Positions 15,043 through 22,831 of a stretch of DNA of 64,000 nt are shown here, in pieces. The stretch comes from Aequorivita sublithincola DSM 14238 (GTDB lineage Bacteria; Bacteroidota; Bacteroidia; Flavobacteriales; Flavobacteriaceae), in NCBI RefSeq assembly GCF_000265385.1, contig NC_018013.1, positions 399,001 through 463,000 on the forward strand, written 5' to 3'. How positions within the stretch are numbered: position 1 is the first letter of the stretch; the number at the start of each line of letters is the position of its first letter. Made by a program: the position numbers and the translations under genes. The notes below the pieces were generated by a model. The model ran no database searches and was not told the origin of the DNA. It saw only the letters and a program-made list of their open reading frames with translations.

Positions 15043-15314
15043 ACTATTTCTGCACTCAATCCAGCTTCTAACAGCATAGAGCATCGGGGTTTTAATTCGT
15101 CAAAATCACCTGTTTTTACAGTGCATTTTCCTTTATAATGAACAATGATGGAACACTGCTCAGCCTGTTCTGGCGTATGTTCGCAAGCGAAGATTAGGCT
15201 ATTTATTACGTGGTCAAACGTGTTTACATCGTCATTGTAAAGCACGATTTCATTTTGGTTGCTTTCCTTTTCTACGACCGATACATCTTCTTGAATTTTT
15301 TCCTTGGTACTCAA
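15039..15314 (-). CDS. clpS: ATP-dependent Clp protease adaptor ClpS
   Basis: The 91-residue protein matches ClpS, which delivers N-degron substrates to ClpA/ClpC-ClpP. The key segment IVLYNDDVNTFDHVINSL contains the NDD-x-x-TF motif that holds the N-terminal residue of substrates. The later HYKGKCTVKTG replaces the HxxG-type segment. A flexible charged N-terminal tail of about 22 residues contacts the unfoldase. A gap of 56 bases rich in TTAATTCG repeats separates it from prmA on the same strand. Confidence 0.93.
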   Translation of the reverse strand: MSTKEKIQEDVSVVEKESNQNEIVLYNDDVNTFDHVINSLIFACEHTPEQAEQCSIIVHYKGKCTVKTGDFDELKPRCSMLLEAGLSAEIV

Positions 15315-15370
15315 AACGTGTTATTGTTAATTCGTTAATTTGGGATTTGTTTATTTGGCAATCGTAAATA

Positions 15371-16204
15371 CTAAATTACAAATTTTGCTGCAACCCATCT
15401 ATTTTTCTCTTTGTTTTCAACGAAAGTGAAACCTAAATTATTGCAAGTTTCTGTGATTGTTGGCAGATCTTCAATGTAAAAACCGCTCAAATAAAGCTCT
15501 CCGCCATCATTTAAACTATTTCTATAGGTTTCCATATCATTCAAAAGAATGTTTCTGTTGATGTTCGCAATAATCACATTATATTTTCGGCCTGAAAGCA
15601 AGGATGCATCACCCAGAAAAACGGAAATATCCTCACAATTATTTCTCTGAATGTTTTCCAATGAATTTTCAACACACCAATCGTCAATATCAATAGCGTC
15701 CAATTTTGAAGCGCCGCGCATTTCAGCTAAAATAGCTAAGACGGCAGTTCCACAGCCAATATCTAATACAGTTTTTCCTTCAAAATCATTTTCCAAAATA
15801 AATTGGAGCATCATAAAAGTGGTTTCATGATGACCTGTTCCGAAGGACATTTTGGGTTCTATTACGATTTCATATTCGAAATTCCTCTTTGGGTGAAATG
15901 GCGCACGAACGGTACATTTTCCATCAACTTCAATTGGGTCAAAATTCTTCTCCCATTCCTCATTCCAATTCACTTGTTCTATTTCAGAAGAAGTATATTT
16001 AATCTTAAACTCTTCAGAATCAAGAATATTGACATCTTCCAAAATAGTTTCGTTCCATTCGTCCTTTTGAATATAAGCGGTGACGCCTACTTCCGTTTCT
16101 ACAAAACTTTCAAAACCTGCGTAACCCAATTCAGCAATCAGAATTTCAGTTCCTGGTTGGAGTGGGGTCACTTTAAAATCGTATTCTATATAAATATGCG
16201 ACAT
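15371..16204 (-). CDS. prmA: Ribosomal protein L11 methyltransferase
   Basis: The 277-residue product has the PrmA layout. An N-terminal substrate-recognition domain covers about residues 1-95. A Rossmann methyltransferase domain follows, with PKMSFGTGHHETT (the family signature before motif I), VLDIGCGTAVLAI (SAM-binding motif I), DAIDIDDW and IIANINRNILL (motif IV, NxN). It methylates ribosomal protein L11 on lysines. It lies between tpiA and clpS on the same strand, as in many flavobacteria. Confidence 0.95.
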   Translation of the reverse strand: MSHIYIEYDFKVTPLQPGTEILIAELGYAGFESFVETEVGVTAYIQKDEWNETILEDVNILDSEEFKIKYTSSEIEQVNWNEEWEKNFDPIEVDGKCTVRAPFHPKRNFEYEIVIEPKMSFGTGHHETTFMMLQFILENDFEGKTVLDIGCGTAVLAILAEMRGASKLDAIDIDDWCVENSLENIQRNNCEDISVFLGDASLLSGRKYNVIIANINRNILLNDMETYRNSLNDGGELYLSGFYIEDLPTITETCNNLGFTFVENKEKNRWVAAKFVI

Positions 16205-16285
16205 AATAATTTAATTATTAGACCCAAAACTTAAGCGAAACAAGATGTTTGCTTTATCCTGTATCCCTTTAGTCCTGTTTCTTTT

Positions 16286-17035
16286 TTAAAAAGAATTTAC
16301 AATATTCATAAAACTTTCCACCTTTAGCGCAGCTCCTCCAATAAGGCCTCCGTCAACGTCAGCTTGTCCGAAAATTTCAGTCGCATTATCTGGCTTTACA
16401 CTTCCGCCGTAAAGGATTGAAACGTTAATGGCAATATTCTTTGAATAGTTTTCCGCAATAGTTTTCCGGATGAATTTGTGCATTTCCTGCGCTTGCTCGG
16501 GGGTTGCTGTTTCGCCGGTTCCAATTGCCCAAACTGGCTCATAAGCAATAACTAAGTTTTCCCAAGATTTATCTGATACGTGGAAAAGTCCTTCCATTAG
16601 TTGCTTTTTTATTAGTTCAAAATGGTTTCCGTTTTTTCTATCATAAATCTCTTCACCTATGCAGAAAATAACGGTCATCTCATTTTCGAGTGCGGTATTC
16701 ACTTTTTCTGCAAGAACAGCGCTATCTTCATTAAAAAAAGCGCGGCGTTCACTATGGCCTACAATAACGGTTTCGACTCCAACACTTTTTAGCATTTTAG
16801 CAGAAATCTCTCCTGTAAAAGCACCTTCCTTGCTTTGGTGCATATTTTGAGCTACAACCGTTACTGGATGCTCATGTAACGATTTGAATGCCTGATTTAA
16901 ACTGGTAAATGGCGGCGCAATCATTACGATTACATTTTCTGGGAAAACCTGCTTTTTCAGTTCGACCAGAAATAGCTCGGTTTCGGCCAAATCATTGTTC
17001 ATTTTCCAGTTTCCTGCTACTATTTTTTTTCTCAT
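16286..17035 (-). CDS. tpiA: Triosephosphate isomerase
   Basis: A full-length 249-residue TIM barrel that interconverts dihydroxyacetone phosphate and glyceraldehyde 3-phosphate. Active-site residues are visible: Asn/Lys in AGNWKMN, His in VIVGHSERR and the catalytic Glu in AYEPVWAIGTG. The phosphate loop YGGSVKPDN and GGLIGGAAL complete the set. Its ATG overlaps the stop of the thioredoxin-like gene by four bases (17032-17035), so the two are translationally coupled. Confidence 0.97.
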   Translation of the reverse strand: MRKKIVAGNWKMNNDLAETELFLVELKKQVFPENVIVMIAPPFTSLNQAFKSLHEHPVTVVAQNMHQSKEGAFTGEISAKMLKSVGVETVIVGHSERRAFFNEDSAVLAEKVNTALENEMTVIFCIGEEIYDRKNGNHFELIKKQLMEGLFHVSDKSWENLVIAYEPVWAIGTGETATPEQAQEMHKFIRKTIAENYSKNIAINVSILYGGSVKPDNATEIFGQADVDGGLIGGAALKVESFMNIVNSF

Positions 17036-17511
17036 TTCAATTCTTTTAAAAGATTTTCATCATTTGTTTCAATGGCTTTGTAAAGGCTTATTTCTCCTTC
17101 AGGATTTACCACCATATATCTGGGAATCCAATCTAAATCTATCGAAGAACAGAACGCACCTTTCCAACCCGAAGGTATAAAATAATTTTCGCCAACAACG
17201 CCGTATTTTTCAATTCCGTGCTTCCAACTTTCCATTTCCTTATCTAACGACAAAAACAAAAATACAACTTCAGAATTTTCTTCGCGAAGCTTTTGCACCT
17301 TTGGCATTCCGGCGATACAATCTTTACACCAGCTCGCCCAAATGTCTATGAAAACCGTTTTGCCTTTGTATTGCCGAAGTACTTCGGAAAGGGTTATTTC
17401 TTTGTTGTTTTCTGATAGAAAAACATCGTTTAAAGCGGCTTCAGTAAAGGTTTTTTGCTGTGCTTGGGCGAAGGTGATGGATAAGAAGAGGAAGACGAAT
17501 ATTGTTTTCAT
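17032..17511 (-). CDS. TlpA-like periplasmic thioredoxin
   Basis: The 159-residue protein has a signal peptide (MKTIFVFLFLSITFAQAQQ) and a thioredoxin/TlpA domain with the redox pair in WASWCKDC (Cys62, Cys65). It is expected to reduce disulfides in the periplasm. The tail after GWKGAFCSSIDLDWIPRYMV contains the cis-proline-like turn replaced by WIPRYM. It is the upstream partner of tpiA, with a 4-base overlap, though the two have no obvious metabolic link. Confidence 0.88.
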   Translation of the reverse strand: MKTIFVFLFLSITFAQAQQKTFTEAALNDVFLSENNKEITLSEVLRQYKGKTVFIDIWASWCKDCIAGMPKVQKLREENSEVVFLFLSLDKEMESWKHGIEKYGVVGENYFIPSGWKGAFCSSIDLDWIPRYMVVNPEGEISLYKAIETNDENLLKELK

Positions 17512-17607
17512 AAAATTTTATTTTTAAACAGCTTGAGATACTTAATATCTGGTTATCGCACTTGATAATTCACATCTTGTGCAGCACGCGATATTTACAT
17601 TTAGTTA

Positions 17608-17631
17608 TGGCGCGCGATAAATCGCGCGCCA
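17608..17631. repeat. GC-rich perfect palindrome downstream of the ABC permease
   Basis: TGGCGCGCGAT (17608-17618) and ATCGCGCGCCA (17621-17631) form an 11-bp perfect stem with a 2-base loop. No T-run follows in either direction, so it is not a classical terminator. It stands out sharply against the AT-rich surroundings and looks like a short interspersed palindrome. Confidence 0.6.
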
Positions 17632-17649
17632 ACTTTAAACTGAACACTG

Positions 17650-18747
17650 CTACTGCCTACTAATTTTCGGGTCTAGCCAACCGTAAATAATATCTACAAA
17701 AATATTGATTATTATAAACAATGTGGCGATTACTATTACCGCTCCCATAATTATTGGTAAATCCAATGTATTTAAGGCGTTTACAATTTCTTTGCCCAAA
17801 CCATTCCAGCCAAAAATAAATTCTACGAAAACTGCTCCAGCGAGCATGCTAGCAAACCATCCTGAAATTGCTGTAACAACAGGGTTTAGTGAATTTTTCA
17901 GAGCGTGTCTTTTTATAATTTGATAAAAAGACAACCCTTTTGCTTTTGCGGTACGAATGTAATCTTGGTTTAAAACCTCAAGCAACGAATTTCGCATTAA
18001 CTGGCTAACGACAGCCAATGGTCGAATTCCTAAAACTATGGCTGGAAGTATCAAATTTTTCCACTGAATATATTTTCCGTTGCCAAAATCATCTACTTCA
18101 TATAAGCTTCCCGTCATATTCAAATTGGTGTATTTGTGAAGCATAAAACCGAAAATCCAGGCAAAAATAATGGCGCTAAAAAACGAAGGAACACTCATTC
18201 CCAAAGTGCTTACCAATTGTATCATTTTATCAACAAAACCATCTTTGAATAGTACTGAAATAATTCCCAAGAAAACACCGATAAAAATTGCAATTACAAT
18301 CGCCGAAACTGCCAGTATAACCGTGTTTGGAAGAGTTTCTGCAATTACTTCACTCACTTCTTTTCCATTCTTTTGAAATGATTCACGCAAATAAGGCGTT
18401 TTTAAAACTAGAGTAGTGTTTCCTACTGAAAACAAATCTGTTGCATTGTATTTTCCCTGCCTGCCGGCAGGCACGGCTTCAGCAAGAAACGTGTAATCGT
18501 CTGGGTTTTTACTGTGGAAGGAAACTGGAGACAAATCATTCAAATATCTTAAATATTGCACGTAAACTGGCTGATCAAAACCATATTTCTTTTTTACTAC
18601 GGCAAGCTGCTCTGCAGTTTCATTTTGACCGAGCATCATTCGTGCTGGATCGCCTGGAAGTATCGTAAACAAAAGAAAAATCACAGTTACAACCCCAAAC
18701 AGCGTTAACAACGCATAACCCAATTTTTGAAGGATGTAAATTGCCAC
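17650..18747 (-). CDS. ABC transporter permease, DppB/OppB type
   Basis: The 365-residue membrane protein has the N-terminal signature of peptide-import permeases (MAIYILQKLGYALLTLFGVV and LPGDPARMMLGQ). It also has the cytoplasmic EAA-like loop (RTAKAKGLSFYQIIKRHALKNSL) that docks on the ATPase, and about six helices. Partner ATPases, second permease and binding protein are not in the window. It starts 5 bases after the DoxX/DUF6624 gene and closes that operon. The soluble loop at about residues 92-97 contains PAGRQG, encoded by an in-frame palindrome that looks inserted. Confidence 0.88.
   Translation of the reverse strand: MAIYILQKLGYALLTLFGVVTVIFLLFTILPGDPARMMLGQNETAEQLAVVKKKYGFDQPVYVQYLRYLNDLSPVSFHSKNPDDYTFLAEAVPAGRQGKYNATDLFSVGNTTLVLKTPYLRESFQKNGKEVSEVIAETLPNTVILAVSAIVIAIFIGVFLGIISVLFKDGFVDKMIQLVSTLGMSVPSFFSAIIFAWIFGFMLHKYTNLNMTGSLYEVDDFGNGKYIQWKNLILPAIVLGIRPLAVVSQLMRNSLLEVLNQDYIRTAKAKGLSFYQIIKRHALKNSLNPVVTAISGWFASMLAGAVFVEFIFGWNGLGKEIVNALNTLDLPIIMGAVIVIATLFIIINIFVDIIYGWLDPKISRQ
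18458..18473. repeat. TGCCTGCCGGCAGGCA palindrome inside the permease gene
   Basis: This 16-base perfect palindrome is far richer in GC than the gene around it. It encodes PAGRQ in frame, in a soluble loop where length change is tolerable. Short palindromes of this kind are dispersed in Bacteroidota genomes, and PAGRQG insertions in otherwise conserved proteins are a known sign of them. Confidence 0.65.
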
Positions 18748-18752
18748 GTTTC

Positions 18753-20465
18753 TTAGTTTATTTGGTCCATTATGCGCGTTTCATAAACAAAATCTTTTCC
18801 GAAAAGAATTTTTGCATAATCTTCAACTGTTTCTTCAAAACCTGCGTCTTTTCTTCTTTGATTGACGGTTTCGGGATTGTCTATTGGCCAAATGAAAGAA
18901 CCTCTAGCATCGTCATAACTCATTCCCTGAGTGCCGTAAATTTGCGGTTTTCCTTCCATCATCAAATAGCGATCTTCCATCATTGCGGCTGAAGTTTTTG
19001 GAATTTCACCAGCTTCAGCAGCTTTCTTCACCAAGGGTAAATAAAGTGGTATTTTATCTGGATTGTGCTGCAAAACATTCCAAGCAACGAGACTGGATTC
19101 TTCGCCAACAACGGACTTGCCAGGATATCCATTCTGAAGAAAATACCTCTCAACAAAAACCATATTTACACTGTCCAAAACACGTTGCATTTGCGAAAGA
19201 TCTCCGCTGTACTCAGCTTCCGAAAGACCCATACTTTCACCCAGTTTTTTTCTTTCCTCTAAAGATTGAGTCTGCATCAACATTCGGTATTTTTGATCTA
19301 AAGCTCCAATACTATCTAAACGTTGCTTTATTGAAAGATCCAGTTTCGGCTTTGCATTTTCAACCGCTGGAAGCTCTAATTTACTGGCATCATTCCAGTG
19401 AAGTTTTTGTTTGATGGTTCCATTATCAAGCTCCAAAATTCCTGGATTGCTACGAACGATGGTTTTCAAAGTAGTTTCGTCACAGAAATAAAACTTGAAA
19501 TTCAACTTGTATTCCTCCGTCAAAGCTTCGGTCATTTCTTGAGAAGAAGCCGAAAGACCAATCACATTATAACCATTTTTCAAAGCTTTATCGGTAATTT
19601 CCTTAATAGGAATGTAACCGTCCTTCTCAGTATTACCTAGACTATAAGCAATTATAACAACTAAATTTTCTTCATCTAAAAATTGTGCTGTGTAATCTTC
19701 GCCATCCCTTTCCATCGTAAAATCGTGAATTGGTGGTTCGTAGCCAGCTTGAATCATTTCGGTTTCAGTGCTTATTAATTCACCGTCAACCTTCGGATAA
19801 TCGCCGTTTGTGGTTATTACTTTTTCTTCGCCATTTATATTGAATTTCCACTTATATTCATAAATCGGGCTTGGAGCGCCTTCGGGAACGGTCATTCCAT
19901 CTTTGATGTTTGCACCAATTTTATACGGACGGAAATCGATTATTGGAAGATGGATCAATACAAAATAGGTTATCCCAAGGCAAGCCACAAAAGATGCGAA
20001 AATGATAATGCTGCGCGTTCCTTTTGTGAAAAAAGGCTGGATATATTTACTTCCAAAGAAAAGAATCAATATTAAAACCAGCAACACAATATCCTTGCTA
20101 AAAGATTCCCAAGGGGTTAGTTTTATAGCATCTCCAAAGCATCCACAATCAGTCACTTTGTTGAAAAATGCTGAATAAAAAGTCAAGAATGTGAAAAAGA
20201 TAATCATCAACAACAAAGCCCAAAGTGTCGCTTTTTTTAGATAACCTAACAACAACGCTACACCAACTAAGACTTCAAAAATCACTAAGAATATAGCGAT
20301 TAATAAAGCATAAGGAACCAAAAACCAGAGGTCCAAAACTTCTGGCGCGAAGTAATCTTTCAGCTTAAACGAAAACCCCACTGGGTCGTTCAACTTAATC
20401 AATCCGCTGATTATGAAAAGTACGCCAACAATTATTCGAGATATTCCAACTAGTAATTTCATCAT
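18753..20465 (-). CDS. DoxX-like membrane protein fused to redoxin-like and DUF6624-like domains
   Basis: The 570-residue protein has three parts. Residues about 1-175 hold DoxX/MauE-type helices (GLIKLNDPVGFSFKLKDYF, and a CGCFGD cysteine pair). Residues about 175-400 are a periplasmic region with a thioredoxin-like fold pattern and an isolated cysteine (FYFCDETTLK). Residues about 410-570 resemble DUF6624 (GYPGKSVVGEE, QHNP, ...EDRYLMMEGKPQIYGTQG, NQRRKDAGFE). The first part probably passes electrons to the second. It lies 17 bases after the DUF1599 gene and 5 before the permease. Substrate unknown. Confidence 0.78.
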   Translation of the reverse strand: MMKLLVGISRIIVGVLFIISGLIKLNDPVGFSFKLKDYFAPEVLDLWFLVPYALLIAIFLVIFEVLVGVALLLGYLKKATLWALLLMIIFFTFLTFYSAFFNKVTDCGCFGDAIKLTPWESFSKDIVLLVLILILFFGSKYIQPFFTKGTRSIIIFASFVACLGITYFVLIHLPIIDFRPYKIGANIKDGMTVPEGAPSPIYEYKWKFNINGEEKVITTNGDYPKVDGELISTETEMIQAGYEPPIHDFTMERDGEDYTAQFLDEENLVVIIAYSLGNTEKDGYIPIKEITDKALKNGYNVIGLSASSQEMTEALTEEYKLNFKFYFCDETTLKTIVRSNPGILELDNGTIKQKLHWNDASKLELPAVENAKPKLDLSIKQRLDSIGALDQKYRMLMQTQSLEERKKLGESMGLSEAEYSGDLSQMQRVLDSVNMVFVERYFLQNGYPGKSVVGEESSLVAWNVLQHNPDKIPLYLPLVKKAAEAGEIPKTSAAMMEDRYLMMEGKPQIYGTQGMSYDDARGSFIWPIDNPETVNQRRKDAGFEETVEDYAKILFGKDFVYETRIMDQIN

Positions 20466-20482
20466 TCTATGTTCTAAATTCT

Positions 20483-21046
20483 TTATTCTATACTCTTTTT
20501 ATCTTCCTTTCTTTCTTCCAAATGAATAAGTGCAAAAACCGCATAATTAATTATATCCTGATAATTCGCATCAATTCCTTCTGAAACCAGTGTTTTACCA
20601 CTGTTGTTTTCAATTTGCTTTACGCGCAGTAGCTTTTGAAGAATCAAATCTGTTAAAGAGCTAACCCGCATATCTCGCCACGCCTCACCATAATCGTGGT
20701 TTTTATCCATCATTAATTGCTTGGTTTTGGCAACGTGCTCATCGTAAAGTTGGGTCGCAACCTCCAAAGAAAGGTCTGGTTGCTCTACGACTCCTTTTTC
20801 AATTTGAATTAAAGCCATCACAGAATAATTTACAATGCCGATAAATTCGCTCGTTTCATCTTCGGCAATTTTTTGTTCAGCATTTTTCTGCAAACCGCGA
20901 ATGCGTTGTGCTTTTATGAAAATTTGGTCGGTCAATGACGGAAGTCGAAGTATTCGCCACGCACTTCCATAATCATGCATTTTATTGATAAACAGCTCTC
21001 TGCATTTTTCAATCTGGTCATTATATTGATTTGAAGTGTCTGCCAT
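20483..21046 (-). CDS. DUF1599 domain protein (tandem repeat)
   Basis: From the ATG at 21046 the protein has 187 residues. It contains two copies of one helical module: NKMHDYGSAWRILRLPSLTD with an SVMALIQIEKG end, and DKNHDYGEAWRDMRVSSLTD with an AVFALIHLEER end. This is the DUF1599 family, related to all-alpha nucleotide-modification-associated proteins. The HDYG-AW-R pattern suggests a conserved pocket. A longer reading to 21091 would leave only nine bases before folP, so 21046 is preferred. It heads the operon with the DoxX fusion and the permease. Confidence 0.85.
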   Translation of the reverse strand: MADTSNQYNDQIEKCRELFINKMHDYGSAWRILRLPSLTDQIFIKAQRIRGLQKNAEQKIAEDETSEFIGIVNYSVMALIQIEKGVVEQPDLSLEVATQLYDEHVAKTKQLMMDKNHDYGEAWRDMRVSSLTDLILQKLLRVKQIENNSGKTLVSEGIDANYQDIINYAVFALIHLEERKEDKKSIE

Positions 21047-21100
21047 TAGCGATTTGTAAGATTTTGCGTAAATTTCGGGTAAATATATCAATTTAAAAAA

Positions 21101-21937
21101 TTGCAGACCCTTAATTGCCGCGGCAACCTTATAGACCTTTCTGTCCCAAAAGTGATGGGCATTATTAATGTTACGTCCGATTCATTTTATGACGGTGGAA
21201 AAACTTTTTCTGATAAAAATATTTTGAAGCAAGCTGAAGAAATGCTTTCCGAGGGCGCTACATTTCTAGATATTGGCGGTTATAGCACAAGACCGAATGC
21301 TGATGAAATTTCTGAAAGTGAAGAAATTAGAAGAGTTGTTGAAGCCGTAGAAATTATTTTGAAGAATTTTCCCGAAGCATTAATTTCTGTGGACACCTTT
21401 AGAAGTGAAGTTGCAAAAAAAGCTGTGGAAGCTGGCGCTGCGATGGTAAACGATGTTTCGGGCGGAATTCTAGATTCTGAAATGTTCAAAACCGTTGCAA
21501 AACTTAAAGTCCCGTACATTTTGATGCATACGCGAGGAACTCCCAAAACAATGACGAAACTCACCGATTACAAAAACGTAACGATGGAAGTTTTAAAGGA
21601 TTTAGCTGAAAAAATCGCACTCGCCAGAGCAGAAGGAATCAACAATATTATTGCAGATCCAGGTTTTGGTTTTGCAAAAACACGCGAACAAAGTTTTCAA
21701 CTTTTGAGTAATCTTGAACTTTTTCAAAGTCTGGATGTACCTATTTTAGCTGGCGTTTCGCGAAAATCCTTTATTTATAAAACATTGGAAACTTCAGTAG
21801 GAAATGCTTTGAATGGCACCACTTCACTTAACACAATTGCTCTTTTGAAAGGTGCTTCAATTTTAAGAGTTCACGACGTTAAGGAAGCCGTGGAATGTGT
21901 AAAACTATGGTGTGAGATTAGCGGAATTAGGGATTAG
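21101..21937 (+). CDS. folP: Dihydropteroate synthase
   Basis: The 278-residue TIM barrel joins p-aminobenzoate to the pterin pyrophosphate in folate synthesis and is the sulfonamide target. Motifs seen are VMGIINVTSDSFYDGG (loop 1), FLDIGGYSTRP (loop 2), VNDVSGG and DPGFGFAKT. The start is TTG at 21101, giving MQTLNCRGNLIDLSVPKVMG; the first in-frame ATG would delete the first strand. It is divergent from DUF1599 and followed by cdaA, a pairing common in Bacteroidota. Confidence 0.96.
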   Translation: MQTLNCRGNLIDLSVPKVMGIINVTSDSFYDGGKTFSDKNILKQAEEMLSEGATFLDIGGYSTRPNADEISESEEIRRVVEAVEIILKNFPEALISVDTFRSEVAKKAVEAGAAMVNDVSGGILDSEMFKTVAKLKVPYILMHTRGTPKTMTKLTDYKNVTMEVLKDLAEKIALARAEGINNIIADPGFGFAKTREQSFQLLSNLELFQSLDVPILAGVSRKSFIYKTLETSVGNALNGTTSLNTIALLKGASILRVHDVKEAVECVKLWCEISGIRD

Positions 21938-22054
21938 GAGTCCGCAAATATTTTAGAATTTGAGATTTCAAAATTTAAAGATTGAGCCTTTAATTTTGAA
22001 TTTTGAATTTTGAACCTTGAATTTTTAAACTACTTTTACAAAAAACGCACACCC

Positions 22055-22828
22055 TTGGATTTTCTCGACATTCGAATTTTAGATATAGTAGATATAGTGC
22101 TGGTTGCATTCCTCCTCTATTATCTCTATAATTTGGTAAAAGGCACTGTGGCAATAAATATTTTGATTGGTATTATTATTGTTTACGGCATTTACGTCGT
22201 TACTCAGCTTCTTGAAATGGAACTGTTAAGCAAAATTCTTGGTGGATTTTTGGGCGTTGGTATGTTTGCGTTAGTCGTAGTTTTTCAGCCTGAAATTCGA
22301 AAATTTCTTTTGATGTTAGGCTCTACAAATTTCAACGCGCGGCGTAGATTTTTGAAGCAATTTAAATTTTCTGGAAACGATTCTGGTCTTAAAACCAATC
22401 TTGAAGGAATAATGGCAGCTTGCAAGAAAATGGCAAGTACAAATACAGGAGCCCTTATTGTACTGCAACGCAACAATAGCCTTGATTTTGTTAAAAACAC
22501 TGGAGATGAAATGAATCTTGAAGTAAACCAGCCTATTATTGAAAGCGTCTTCTTTAAAAACAGTCCGCTGCACGATGGTGCAATGATTATTGAGGAAAAT
22601 AGAATTACCGCTACTCGTGTTATTTTACCAGTTTCAAATGACAAAAAAATACCGCTACGCTTCGGATTAAGACATCGCGCTGCCGCTGGAATTACTGAAA
22701 AAACTGATGCTATTTGCTTAGTGGTCTCCGAAGAAAACGGCCAAATTTCTTATTTTAAAGATGGTGATTTTGTGCTTTATGAAAACACTGATGAATTATT
22801 TAAAATGTTGAAAAAAGATTTGAGTTAA
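22055..22828 (+). CDS. cdaA: Diadenylate cyclase CdaA (c-di-AMP synthase)
   Basis: Three N-terminal membrane helices are followed by a DAC domain with the catalytic SPLHDGAMII (DGA) and GLRHRAAAGIT (RHR) motifs. The enzyme makes c-di-AMP from two ATP. No ATG exists before the first helix. TTG at 22055 gives MDFLDIRILDIVDIVLVAF, matching the usual family start, whereas TTG at 22010 would add 15 residues taken from a low-complexity tract. About 258 residues long. It follows folP after about 117 bases. Confidence 0.93.
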   Translation: MDFLDIRILDIVDIVLVAFLLYYLYNLVKGTVAINILIGIIIVYGIYVVTQLLEMELLSKILGGFLGVGMFALVVVFQPEIRKFLLMLGSTNFNARRRFLKQFKFSGNDSGLKTNLEGIMAACKKMASTNTGALIVLQRNNSLDFVKNTGDEMNLEVNQPIIESVFFKNSPLHDGAMIIEENRITATRVILPVSNDKKIPLRFGLRHRAAAGITEKTDAICLVVSEENGQISYFKDGDFVLYENTDELFKMLKKDLS

Positions 22829-22831
22829 AAA

